Below the pieces are notes generated by a model, which did no database searches, was not told the DNA's origin, and saw nothing but the letters and a program-made list of their open reading frames with translations. Source: Myoxocephalus aenaeus (Eukaryota; Chordata; Actinopteri; Perciformes; Cottidae). From it: DNA of 64,000 nt. Positions 39,501 to 53,040 of the stretch are shown here, in pieces; positions within the stretch are counted from its first letter, which is position 1; every line of letters starts with the position of its first letter. The translations under genes were made by a program, and so were the position numbers. The DNA lies in NCBI GenBank assembly GCA_038501785.1, contig JBAMJR010000170.1, positions 964,501-1,028,500 on the forward strand. Direction: 5' to 3'.

Positions 39501-42500
39501 TAGGAATACAGCCATGTCTATATAGGAATACAGCCATATCTATAGGAATACAGCCATATCTATATAGGAATACAGCCATGTCTATATAGGAATACAGCCA
39601 TGTCTATATGAATACAGCCATATCTATATAGGAATACAGCCATGTCTATATAGGAATACAGCCATGTCTATATGAATACAGCCATATCTATATGAAATAC
39701 AGCCATGTCTATAGGAATACAGCCATATCTATATGAAATACAGCCATATCTATAGGAATACAGCCATATCTATATGAAATACAGCCATATCTATAGGAAT
39801 ACAGCCATATCCTGGTCACACAGGAAGTTCCATTACAAGACCTACACTGTGCGTCATGGTGCAGCCGTTTGATGGAAGTACATGGCGTGATAATGATGCT
39901 GTGCTGCCATGAGGATGATGATGACGATAATGATGATGAAGATGATGATGATGATAATGAAGGCTACGAGAACGTATAAGGGAACTAACGGTCCAATAAG
40001 AAAAACACACAGGTTGAGGACGCGGCCTGCTGACTAAACAACACTCTGGTGAGTCGCTGCAGAAAGCTGCAACGTGACGCTGTTCCACCGGACGTCTGCA
40101 CGGCGACTCCCGTTAGGTGCTCCGTGTTCTACCGTTAGCTCTCCGTGATTTCCTTCCTCTGATCCTTCATCTGCCTTTAAGCACTGTGGCCGACCGCGGC
40201 TGCTCCGGGCCTCTAAGTGATGCCGCGTGTCTAACTAATCCACGGCTCTGCCTCACTTCTTCATTTCCTCCTCCCTCTCTCTCTCTGCATTGGGGGGGTT
40301 TCACGCCTCCATCAATAGTAGACTACAACATCCTCACCTCCCCCTCCCCTTGATATTTCCACGAGCAGCGCGAAGATCAAAGAACACAGCGTTCTGTCAA
40401 TTCTAATGATGCCTTTGTGTTGTGGGATCGATGGCCATTCATGGAGGCGCTGCAGAGACAGATTCGATACGTGCAAAGCGGAGCCGGCGGCACAAGGTCC
40501 GTCCGGGCAGTGAGGGAAACATCCCGCTGCTCCTCTGATGCCAGAAACAAGCAAACACACTCACAGAAAGCCACAATGTTGGTGAGAATTAATTATACTT
40601 TTTTTGGGGGGGGGGACTATTCAACAAAACAGCCAACAAAAGGGTGCAAAACAGCACTTCAATAACAAACCATCTATTGTGCCAACAGTCAGTCCCAAGA
40701 GGAGAATTTCTCATTCATTATAACCTGCTGAGCCAAGTGTGTGTCTGTCCATCCCTCATCATACAAATACTGTGTTCTACTGCCATCTAGTGTCCACACC
40801 AGGAAACACAGCCCGTTCTTCACTAATACTGTGTCCTCATTATACATGCATACATATATACATACTACTACTACTACTATAATATGTACACTGATCATTA
40901 TAGAGTTCTTACAGTTGAAGAAATCCATCTACTTTACATGTTTACAAGAATTATTTTCTAAAGACGTTCTCATTGCTGTCATTTAGATTTTTTTGATCAT
41001 CCAGAACTATCCATATCTAGCACTCGTAAAGCACGAGTAGTTGAGCGCGGTATGGATTTTTTTTAAATAGGTGGCAAAATATTTCAAAATTACACAGCAG
41101 ACATTTTGACAATACAGAGCAGGGAAAGCACAGGTTTCTTTTTCGAACCTGGGCAACCTGTGTGAGTGAGCAACTAAATGTGTTGCTGTTAAAGGTTAAG
41201 TTTGCCGTGATATATTTAACATTGGATTTGTCGGCAATAAGGAAAATGTTGAATATCACCAGTCTGATCTTTAAATTAGGCACCAGTATATTGTGTGTTT
41301 AAACCTCATTATCTTCTCAGAAAGCTCGATAGTGCAAGACATCTAGAGTAATAAAAATGACTGATGTCAACGTGTGTGTTCCGCAGACACCAGCAGCTTT
41401 ACACCCCACCCAACCGATTCATTGACTTATCCATAATAAAAAAAGGGGCATTGTGTAGTTCAAGGAAACAATTAGTTTTAAAAAGCCTGTTAGAAGACAT
41501 CAATTTGCATAAATCAGCCATTAAAAAGATGCGTTACAGTCACATTTAAGGGCACGATAAAATAAGCATGCATCGGTTTTAAGGGCCATTAAACACACAA
41601 AAAAACACATTAGTTTTAAGAGCTAATATCAAGCAATCATTTCCAACTGCAAAAACAGAAGAGTTAGAAAAACTAGAAGAAGTCAGTAAAGGCTTATAAA
41701 TAGGATAGGAATAAGTTCAGCAGGTTAGTCTTCTGTAAATCACAGAGAACTAATGTGAGAGTACAGGAGCTTCATATAAATGATTCAAGCACAATAAATA
41801 CATGCAAAAAACTAATAATCAGATTCAGTCACACAGGGTTTCAATGAAAGCCGATCCTTCATTCGGACCGAGGGTGTGAGGCGTCACATGCATGGAAAGC
41901 ATCACAGCTCAAGCGGGTGGAATGGACTCGTGCTTTATCCAGACATGTGTTCATTCATGGTGCAAGTCATCGGTTAGTGTTGGGAGAGAGGGGGTCACGG
42001 GGTCATCATGCACGAGACACACAGATGGAGAGGCAGATGAACTACAGCTGATGTTTCATGGCAGACACGGTAAGATCTGTACATACCCAGAAAGAGCCTC
42101 TTAAGGATTCTGACCTCCTCGTCCTTATTGTCTGTCGCTACAGGCGAAAAAATAAAAAATAAAACAGGGATAGAAAGGGGGGGGGAAAGAGCTTGTTTTC
42201 TTAAGACATCGCAATACTGTGTGACGGTAGGTCAGACATTCCAGGTCACGGTGAGTAATTACTGATACCACAAAACGGATTAGTTATGTCGCTGATTATA
42301 ACAGTGTTATAACTAATCCAGCATTTGGTGCAGAAGACCCCCCCACCCAACCCATCAGTTTGTTCAGGTATCCGTGGCATCTCTGCAGCTTAAAGGCTCC
42401 TGAAAACATTGTATTTATCGGCTTCTTACTACAAGCGACGAGGTCCTCCACAAAGACACGGGCGTCTGCCAAAGTTGAAACAGTTCTGTTTGAGAGATTT

Positions 42501-43445
42501 ATGTATTTGTGGTTTTGTCAGAGCTCGTTTTAATAGTTTTGAAGTCAAAAACTAAAGATGTTTGCTTTTGTTGGAAACTGTCAGCTAATCAAACCACACA
42601 CACAGACAGACACACACAGACACACACACACAGAGACACAGACACACACAAACACTGGATTAGCCTACATTTTCTGTTAAAATCTTAATTATGTTGTTGC
42701 TTATAAACTCACAGCTATTTGATGTTATAAAAAAACCTGAGATTTGTTTGTAGTTTTTAGGGCAATAGCAATAGTCTTATAATTAGGTTATTGGCAGGAA
42801 TCTAGCGATACAAAATGTATCATGTTACAGGTTACAATTTAACACATTGTGATGTATTTCTACACACAATATACTGCGACCTAAAACCTAAATTTAGGAC
42901 TAACACACTGCCATTTGCATAAAAACAGAGTCATTTTAAAATATATGGCGATGACTCTTTGCTGCATGTAAACTCTGGATTAAAAAGTGTATGAAAATCG
43001 GTACAGTATGACAAAACATAATTTAATTAATTATAATGAATTAATCAACTTTGTCAGATTTATTTTTACCAGAGCCGTCTCATCTAATTCACGGCAATAA
43101 AGCAGTTATTTGCAGCCTATTTCTCAAAGTGACAAACTATTCGTGGACCTTTCACGGCTCAAAATGGATTCCATTGAGACTGGTTTGCACAAAATGCACA
43201 CAACACATATGTAAAAGGAAACAAAGAAAGAAATCAGCAGACTGTAAAGTCTATTTGGACATTTCTTTCTGACTCACGCTGGTTTCCAAGATGGCTGACT
43301 GGCCTACAGCTACAGGTCTTTTCCTTTTCTTTTTTTAAACGGAGACTAATACTGCTTTCTGTACTGGAGTAATGTCAACTTTATATTTGTCATCTGACAC
43401 TGAGCCTACGGACTTTAGCGCTCATTATCCAAGTGCGTGTGTGTG

Positions 43446-43483
<38 letters not shown>

Positions 43484-45663
43484 CAAATCGTCAGACTGCC
43501 ACAGAGACAGGAAGCACAGCTGAATCACCCATAACTGCACACAACACGTGATGCAGGCTTAAAACACATGACTTGGAAAACCCCAAAGGGCTGCTGCTTG
43601 TCCATTTGTGAGCTAAAAGAATGCACAGAAGAAGAAAAACATGCTCCGAAGTGTCTACATGGGGTCTTGAATAACTTTATGAGTCTAACAGCAGAAAGAC
43701 ACACTGGAGGTTTGACTTCTGGAACAGAAACGTCCCATTTTAACTTTATTGCTCATGGCAGTGGGCTTTGAACTGGGGACACTTTGGTGTATTTCTCTCT
43801 CTCTCACTCTCTCTCTCTCTCTCTCTCACTCTCACTTGATATTATTATTAACCCATTTGTATCCATGTATTATTATCAACAGAAAAGGTGCCCTTGTAAA
43901 TCTAGATTTCCTCCTACTAAACTTCCAACCAAATATAATATTATGCATCGATAAACTTTTTTTATGCTGTCTACTAATTGCAAATTGCAAATAGCAACAA
44001 AAACAAATCTATAATTTGAGATTCCGATGGATATGATCATTTTAAAAAGAGAAATACCTGTTAATTTACAAGTATTAAGATACAGTTTGAAGGCTGTTTT
44101 TATTTTCATTTAGAAGGCTGGCTTTGAGGAATTTGTTTTCGATCATCTCTTAACAAACACATCCTACTTGCGGCAAAGTTCCCTTGTACAACCAGGTTGA
44201 AGCAGGTTTAACTGGATTATTTATTTTTTGAAACACCACTTTAAGGAGCGGCCCTGTGGTCGCTCTCAGTGGGACGCGAGCAGACCTGGGAACACCTTGC
44301 TCAAACACTCGATCGCTCTAGGACATTTTTATACTCTCACACACGGTCACATCTCTATCACACACACACAAACTTTCACAAAGTAAACATAGATAACCGA
44401 GCTCCGTGTGCACTGTAAAGAGGGTTTCTGACCTATGAAGGAGCGTCTCTTGGTGTTGAGTTCAGCCGCCATGCGGACGTTGGTGCACAGGTTCAGCATG
44501 ATGAGCATGGTGGCGATCATGATGATGCTCTGCCACAGCAGCAGTGTTTCGAAGTAGCGGCCAAATCTGTTGGAGATACAAAAAAACAAAAAACAGAGAG
44601 AGAAATGTGTGAACTTATTAACATGCATTGAATATAGTAAAAGCTTTTCCACGTGGAAAAACAACTACACATGCTGGATTTGTCTAGTTTTCTTACATAA
44701 TCGGTGCTGTGGCAAAGACAGACTCAATACAAATTGTATTAACCTCTGAGAAGATATCATACAGGAAATGAATTAGTTTTTCCCACGCAAAAATGATCCC
44801 AGGAGGGTTTTCTCTCTCTTAAATACCCGTCACATACATGGCACATTAGATTAATTGGCCAGCAACAGTTTAGTGTAAACTGCTCAGTAGTTTGATGTGC
44901 TTTAACCTACCTGGTATGTACTCCAGTTTATCTAATTAAACAAAATGCACCTCTCAATTTAAGATGATTAGAACCCATAATATAAATCAGCATGCATCCA
45001 AATCCACCAGGTAACTTGTGTAAATGGTGACTTTGTGTGATCTGTTGTAGCAATGCATAGCGCACTTTATACACTGATTGTGCAATACTGTCATCACATT
45101 TTTGTGCCTTATTTTTGTGCAATACTGTTACTATATGTTGTGCCTTATTTTTATTTATTTGTTTACCTTAAGTTTATTGTAATTATGTGTGTTAGGAGGA
45201 CCCAGCAAAATAAGCTGTTCATTGTACAGAGTAACTGTCTGTTATCTGTGCATATGACATTACAAATATCTTGAATCTTGAATCTGTTGGTCATCATTTA
45301 TAGCAGAATATCACATTAATCCTTGTTATATAAGGTTATATTATATAGGTGATACTTATAAGGCTTATAAGCAAGTACTAAATTAGCAGATGTTTTTGTT
45401 AATGGTCTGTCAGCACACAACGTGTGAGTGGGACCCAGACAGGGGCCTTGCTGTGTTTACCTGAAGAGGATCCGCAGGATGTTGGCCACCAGGAGGACCA
45501 GGCACACGTACGTGGAGAAGCCCTCTGCGTTCTGGGTCCGGCGGATGTCTCTGTACTGGGGCACGTAGGGCACCAGCCCCCCGAACACCATGGCCCCGGC
45601 CGCGATCCACGCCACCAGGTGGTGGAACACGGACACAATCTGGTCAAACGCCTCATCGTCCAT
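19341..45663 (-). CDS. slc66a2: PQ-loop repeat membrane protein SLC66A2 (PQLC1), whole coding span
   Basis: The gene spans five coding exons on the minus strand: 45663-45461, 44566-44433, 42137-42087, 32083-31867 and 19551-19341. All junctions are GT-AG and the phases agree. The joined product is 271 aa, or 254 aa without the 51-nt exon 3. It is a seven-transmembrane PQ-loop protein. The first PQ motif is in VPYVPQYRDI (PQ at 35-36) and the second in AMLGTPQLY (187-188). The family includes lysosomal and endomembrane transporters. For SLC66A2 a role in endosome-Golgi lipid asymmetry and retrograde transport has been reported; its substrate is not evident from sequence. The start ATG at 45663 gives an N-terminus the same length as I recall for human (MDDEAFDQIVSVFHHLVAW). 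A longer frame upstream is open but is probably 5' UTR. The two large introns (2.3 and 10 kb) and the 12.3-kb last intron carry the repeats listed below. The gene diverges from rbbp4 and converges on kcng2, its neighbour in human as well. Confidence 0.95.
19951..20020. repeat. 36-bp tandem duplication
   Basis: A 36-bp unit starting ctgaattatccagctaacgc is repeated almost completely, directly adjacent and without differences, so it looks recent. Confidence 0.95.
23566..23592. repeat. Run of 27 G
   Basis: A pure guanine homopolymer within slc66a2 intron 4. On the minus strand, which is transcribed sense for slc66a2, it reads as poly-C. Length is often misassembled in such runs. Confidence 0.95.
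24293..24640. mobile_element. Foldback/MITE-like element, copy 1 (348 bp)
   Basis: Perfect 28-bp terminal inverted repeats start TACCGTACTTTTCGGG and end CCCGAAAAGTACGGTA. If the outer TA pairs are target duplications, the element is CCGTAC...GTACGG. Inside, a second inverted pair (agtgtcccc / ggggacact) flanks a GC-rich core of repeated gcagtagcagcagcag and gcgctagctagcagcgctac units. There is no coding capacity, so it is nonautonomous. Related to 30789-31098. Confidence 0.85.
26653..26703. repeat. (GT)n microsatellite
   Basis: A GT run with two GC interruptions near its end. Confidence 0.95.
28697..28757. repeat. (CA)n microsatellite, about 30 copies
   Basis: A pure CA run. A second shorter CA run follows at about 28925-28957. 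Confidence 0.97.
30789..31098. mobile_element. Foldback/MITE-like element, copy 2 (310 bp)
   Basis: Terminal inverted repeats of 28 bp differ at one base between the two ends. They begin TACCGTAAAAGTCGGG and end in TTTTACGGTA. The subterminal part (gccgctact-ccttcggtcag-gtcccc) matches copy 1, and the core again has gcagcagcgctagctagc units. It lies in the same slc66a2 intron 6.5 kb away. Confidence 0.85.
31867..32083 (-). CDS. slc66a2: slc66a2 coding exon 4
   Basis: This exon encodes DFDWSYFWLWSRFLDYMQC through NKSTEGM. It includes the membrane segment VLAFTLMAAYVTYLF and the second PQ motif (AMLGTPQLY). The acceptor is caccttttag-like (cacctttttag) and the donor ATGAG|gtaggg. Phases fit exons 3 and 5. 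Confidence 0.95.
32440..32830 (+). repeat. Dispersed repeat, copy B
   Basis: Related to 4640-5070 by several ordered words. This copy keeps the cgccccctggtggcc stretch (32720-32734), lost or changed in copy A. The ends are approximate. Confidence 0.6.
32720..32734 (-). promoter_or_regulatory. CTCF-like core motif inside a dispersed repeat
   Basis: On the minus strand it reads GGCCACCAGGGGGCG, which matches the core CCASYAGRKGGC used by CTCF. Occupancy is unknown. Confidence 0.45.
35676..35747 (+). repeat. Short dispersed repeat, plus copy
   Basis: Close match to the reverse complement of 9022-9092 (see there). Confidence 0.7.
36359..36384. repeat. (AT)n microsatellite
   Basis: A short AT run after a poly-A stretch in slc66a2 intron 3. 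Confidence 0.95.
38321..39811. repeat. Minisatellite, 20-22-bp unit, about 69 copies
   Basis: A continuous array of the unit CAGCCATGTCTATATAGGAATA (shown here as 22 bases: CAGCCATG + TCTATATAGGAATA). Variants have A for G (catatc) or lack two bases (tctatagg, tctatatgaa). Units abut without unique spacers. Blocks of variants recur in the same order (for example around 38990-39110 and 39370-39490), showing that multi-unit blocks were duplicated. It lies within slc66a2 intron 3. Confidence 0.98.
42087..42137 (-). CDS. slc66a2: slc66a2 51-nt cassette exon 3
   Basis: This small exon has a T-rich acceptor ending cgcctgtag and a donor CTGG|gtatgt. It encodes A-TDNKDEEVRILKRLFL, 17 charged residues in the loop between the two PQ-loop halves. 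The long human isoform carries a similar segment (DSKDEEVKV...RRSFL) at the same place, and the short isoform lacks it. Its length is a multiple of three and both flanking junctions stay in frame, so skipping gives a 254-aa protein. It is too short to stand out as an open frame and was found by looking for the missing segment. Confidence 0.9.
42138..44432 (-). other. slc66a2 intron 2 (2.3 kb)
   Basis: No coding content was recognised. It contains CA-rich sequence at 42595-42655, a GT microsatellite at about 43433-43480 and a CT tract at 43793-43833. The rest is AT-rich. Confidence 0.7.
43433..43480. repeat. (GT)n microsatellite
   Basis: A GT run with one GC interruption, in slc66a2 intron 2. 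Confidence 0.95.
44433..44566 (-). CDS. slc66a2: slc66a2 coding exon 2
   Basis: This exon encodes residues 68-112, starting RFGRYFETLLLWQS and ending with KRRSFI. It contains a hydrophobic helix (SIIMIATMLIMLNLC). The acceptor is ctccaacag and the donor ATAG|gtcaga. The split codon at its 3' end is compatible in frame both with exon 3 (GCG, Ala) and with exon 4 (GAC, Asp). Confidence 0.95.
44567..45460 (-). repeat. slc66a2 intron 1 with a retroelement-like 3' tail
   Basis: The intron is 0.9 kb. The stretch 45052-45285 alternates T-rich words (gtgcaatactgt, gtgccttattttt) and ends in tacaaatatcttgaatcttgaatct, a tail like those common at the ends of teleost dispersed repeats. The family is not assigned. 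Confidence 0.45.
45461..45663 (-). CDS. slc66a2: slc66a2 coding exon 1
   Basis: This exon encodes residues 1-67 plus two bases of codon 68. It covers the first PQ loop, with VPYVPQYRDIRRTQNAEGFS and the following helix. The donor is TTCAG|gtaaac. Upstream on the minus strand a TTATTTTTTTATACAAG tract ends at 45719 and could be a splice acceptor for a noncoding 5' exon. The frame is open but without ATG up to that point. Confidence 0.95.
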
Positions 45664-46004
45664 GTTCAGCTGCGGCTCAATGGAGGCTGTCACACGGGGG
45701 TCGATGCTCCCTTGGCTCCTTGTATAAAAAAATAAAAAATAACCGGTAATCCGCTCGTTACGTCACGTTTCGCAACACTTCTTCTGCTAATGCGAGCTGT
45801 CGTTTTTTTTTTTTTTAAACGGGGGGTGCATTAAACTCGGATGAAGAAGAAGCTCCGAAGGTTCCCGATATTGTATAAAATGCCATCGGACTAGGTAATA
45901 AACTTGTCACAAATGGTATTAATTTCCCCTGACTGGCTCGTCTGTGTATGTTTCTTCTTCGCTGGTGTTTATTGACGGTTGTCACACCAGCTTCAAGGGG
46001 AATT

Positions 46005-46019
46005 AGCGCCATCTGCTGG
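46005..46019 (-). promoter_or_regulatory. CTCF-like core motif upstream of slc66a2
   Basis: On the minus strand it reads CCAGCAGATGGCGCT, a full match to CCASYAGRKGGCRS. It lies about 340 bases upstream of the slc66a2 start codon. The word also occurs in fish repeats, so it may be repeat-derived. Confidence 0.5.
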
Positions 46020-46253
46020 ACTGGAGTTTGACGCTAAATATGTTTTTTTTCTTTCTGATTGCTCATGGGATGTGTTAAATTGTGGATTTTAATTGGATCC
46101 ACACAGTTTGATGTATTGCTAATTGGATTTGGAGAAAAGGCAACAATAAGCTCAACATGTATTGTTTTTTTTAGCTAAATGTCGCATATCAAATGAAAAG
46201 TGGTTTAACAACCCATCATTTGTAAATATATGTTTTACGGTACAGTAAAAGTT

Positions 46254-46304
46254 AAAAGTTACGAAAATAATGTATTGATTCAATACATTATTTTCGGAAC
46301 TTTT
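46254..46304. repeat. Inverted repeat, 25-bp arms, 1-base spacer
   Basis: Arms 46254-46278 and 46280-46304 are reverse complements with one mismatch. The inner 17 bp per arm pair perfectly. AT-rich, in the slc66a2-rbbp4 intergenic region. Confidence 0.9.
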
Positions 46305-46899
46305 CATTTCTGTTTCACAATCCATCAATCAATACTATTGATGAGCTGCATTTAGGGGTGAAACCTTTTGCTTGCACCTTGTGTGACATGGCAAGACACA
46401 GCCTCACTCATACAGTTATCTGGCCTTCTCACATAATAGATCACCATTTCATCTGTAAAGTGCTAATAACAGGGATACATTTGTGTGCTTATAGTGATTG
46501 TCAGAACATGTATTATTCGTTTAGGTACTCAATTTAGTTGCTGTTATGACCTTTCAATTAGTAGTATTTACTCTTTATCTCTTGTTTTCTATACTTGAAA
46601 CTAGGTTAACTAAAAATGAATGTTGCTCTCTAGAATTGTTGTAAAAAGTATTGTAAAAAGGTGCGCTTTTGTTCTATTTTGTTCCCTACTAAATTTACAA
46701 CCCAATATAATATTATCCATCTATCAACTTTTTTTAAAATATTGTCTACTAATTAAATCTATAACCTACAATTTAATGTTTCTAAAATTCAGATGTATAT
46801 GATCATTTTAAACAAAAGAAATGGTCTTATGGTCATTTCCTTCGACCCCATAAAGAGGAGGCAAGCAAACATTCAATCTCCATAATGTGTGTTTCTACT

Positions 46900-46965
46900 A
46901 AAGACAGATAGATAGTTACTTTATTAATCCCTGAAGGGGGATTTTTTTTCTTCGCTACAGCGGCA
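46900..46965 (+). repeat. Retroelement-tail-like fragment
   Basis: The stretch agatagatagttactttattaatccctgaaggggg resembles tails of fish retroelements with the atactttattgatccc type of word. Short and without coding sequence. Confidence 0.4.
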
Positions 46966-47130
46966 TACATATGGGTAAAGATATATAAAATAAAATAAAT
47001 AAAAATGCACAAACAAAAATGAATTAATATTCCGCTCAACCCAGACGTGGGGACCGTGATTACAGAGGGAGTATCAGTTTACACAGGGGAAATGCTAGCA
47101 ATTGGTTAGTTGGTTAGTTTGGTTTGTTGG

Positions 47131-47143
<13 letters not shown>

Positions 47144-47186
<43 letters not shown>

Positions 47187-47196
47187 ATATATATAT
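47144..47196. repeat. (AT)n microsatellite
   Basis: An AT run, interrupted once by gtatgt, following a poly-A stretch. Confidence 0.95.
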
Positions 47197-47254
47197 TTTG
47201 TTTTTTTGTTGGTTTGTTGGTTTGTTATTTATTTAGTAGTGTTATTTGTTGATA

Positions 47255-47367
47255 GGGCAAGCGCTAGACCGCCTGATCCACACTCCATACCAGTTGGTGG
47301 CGGTAATGCACCAAACAGTTGTTTGCCAACCGCCAATAAACCGTAAAGAAGAAGAAGACGACGACGT
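47255..47367 (+). repeat. Dispersed repeat ending in GAAGAAG
   Basis: The words gttggtggcggtaatgcacc and ttgccaaccgccaataaa, followed by aagaagaagaag, match a well-known short repeat of fish genomes. It inserts directly upstream of the rbbp4 CpG-rich promoter. Confidence 0.65.
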
Positions 47368-47399
47368 GGGGACCGTGAAGGCAGCATCCCAACGGCCTC

Positions 47400-47692
47400 C
47401 TGCTGCCACCTGCTGGTCAGCACGAGCGCATCCGCCGCCGCCGCGCTATGCCTTGTGGGAGGAAGTTCCCCCCTCTCGCGCCCCTCCCCGCTTCACACAG
47501 AGCGCGCGAACGCACCCACGTCTCTCCACGGTTGTGCCGCTCCGTTAGCCGTTAGCTCCGTGTCGTTCACTGTGTGCCTTTTAAACAGCACCGGGGCTCC
47601 GCTGGCGCACGAGAGAGAGAAAGGAGGAGGATCTGAGATAAGGTTTTGCGTCTCAAAATCATCCTCGATTCTCCGCGGACTATCGGCGAATT
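47400..47692 (+). promoter_or_regulatory. rbbp4: CpG-rich rbbp4 promoter and 5' UTR
   Basis: This stretch is dense in CpG (tctcgcgcccctccccgc, gagcgcgcgaacgc) in an otherwise AT-rich neighbourhood and has no TATA box near the start. That fits a housekeeping promoter. The transcription start is not identified. It could also serve slc66a2 in the other direction if that gene has a far upstream noncoding exon. Confidence 0.6.
47403..47416 (-). promoter_or_regulatory. CTCF-like core motif at the rbbp4 promoter
   Basis: On the minus strand it reads CCAGCAGGTGGCAG, a full match to CCASYAGRKGGCRS, about 300 bases upstream of the rbbp4 start codon. Confidence 0.5.
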
Positions 47693-47701
47693 ATGTCTGC
47701 A

Positions 47702-51665
<3,964 letters not shown>

Positions 51666-52170
51666 CTCTTTCCTGCTGTGCGTCTTAACTGACGACCTCA
51701 TCACAACCTTCTGTACTTCCATGCAGCTACTTCTCCCCCACCTTCCTTTCTCTACTTCACCGTGGGACACTGTATGCTGTAAATCACTGTAAATACAAGA
51801 CAGAGAAAAATCATGTAAGCTGTTTTTTTGAATACTCGCAGTGCAGAGCTCTCTTTTGACTGAGTAACTTATTTCCCTGAAGAATCTCACTCATGTTTTT
51901 TCGCACTGCGTATAAAATATATATATTTTTGTAATCAAATTGGCTCTCCCTCGTACACGGACATGTTTTAGCGAATGCCTTTTCAATAATAAATTAAATG
52001 TTTTTCTTTCTCTTTTTTTTTTTTTTTTTTTTAACCTAAGTTGGTGATCGTAAGTCCACAACAAGTGGTGGATCACAATGACGTGCTTTTAAAGAGTGTG
52101 AACAGCTCCCTCTGCACATGTTGGGAAACGGTGTAGGGAAGGAAAATAAAAATCATGTATTAAATGAAAT
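51666..52170 (+). other. rbbp4: rbbp4 3' UTR with candidate poly(A) signals
   Basis: The sequence after the TAG stop contains AATAAA at 51988-51993, followed by a T-rich stretch at 52002-52032 that could serve as the downstream element. A second A-rich AATAAA lies near 52145. The gene converges on sync, whose own candidate signal is at 52847-52852. Confidence 0.55.
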
Positions 52171-53040
52171 GCAGTCCAGCTTTTTGACGAGATGCACAGC
52201 ATAGTGACGATTACTCTGACTTTGTTTGCAGGCCAGCTTCTGGTCCTAAAAACGTCTAATTATTTCCCTTCTTCAGTCGGGTCATCGCCTAATTGTTCGG
52301 ATTCTCACAACACCTGCTCCTGAAATGAAATTTAAATAAATAAATGAAGAAAAACAAGTTTTAAATGTCCATGTGTGGTCCCTCATCTTAGTGCTACATT
52401 AATCATTTGTCGTGATTATAGATTAGTGGTTGAACTTTTTCAATGTTCAATATTTTGTAATTGTACAGTGAGTGCATTCTTAATAAAAATGTGTTTCATT
52501 GGGCTCCGCTTTTTGAACGTTTTTCTCAATATGAATGCGTTACTTAATAGGATCAACAGCACCGTGCTCGACGTTGGAGTATTTTTAAATGGCCCTAAAA
52601 ATAATCCTCTCAGTGAAAGAGTCGGTTGTGCCTCGTGACACTTTGCTCAGACTGTTTTCATGTGTCTGCTGTGTGATGACTTCTAGCCTCGAACTCACTC
52701 TCACTCTATTACTCTGTGTCCCGCTGTTCAGTCCTTGCGGCTTAAGCCGCGTTGCCCGTATAAGTACACGGGGCCCCTCCGGGCCCCTTCATGCGGAGAC
52801 ATTAACTCGTCAGTCGCACTCGGATGTCGGCGCACACAAAGCCCTTTTTATTCATAACAAAAACCTTTCTGTGAGCTGCAGCGACCGCTCTTAAAAAAAA
52901 AAAAGACAACAGCATGTCTCAATGTGTGTAAAGTGCATTAACTCAAAAGGTGGAGTTCACTATATTGCAGATTAAACAAAATTATGATCACATGGTTTTG
53001 AAAATCAAAGGCTTTTTTGTTTTAAATCAAGAACATTCAA
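52171..53040. other. sync: rbbp4-sync tail-to-tail interval
   Basis: No coding sequence was recognised. A minus-strand AATAAA at 52847-52852, about 190 bases past the sync stop, is the likely sync poly(A) signal, so 52850-53040 is probably sync 3' UTR. The middle part is short unique sequence. Confidence 0.5.

Larger units (their letters stand above)
32084..42086 (-). other. slc66a2 intron 3 (10 kb)
   Basis: No coding exon was recognised. The intron contains the 1.5-kb minisatellite, a dispersed repeat with a CTCF-like word (32440-32830), a short repeat also present at 9 kb (35676-35747) and simple repeats at 36359-36384, 36500-36538 and 39910-39960. Confidence 0.8.
45664..47692. other. Divergent slc66a2-rbbp4 intergenic region
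   Basis: About 2 kb separate the two start codons. The left part holds a CTCF-like motif (46005-46019) and an imperfect palindrome (46254-46304). The middle holds a short retroelement-like fragment (about 46900-46960) and an AT microsatellite (47144-47196). A dispersed repeat (47255-47367) abuts a second CTCF-like motif (47403-47416) and the CpG-rich rbbp4 promoter. No coding sequence was recognised. Confidence 0.7.

Noticed and set aside
38321..39811. CRISPR-like array
   Set aside because: Units abut with no unique spacers, variants grade into each other, and the context is a vertebrate intron.
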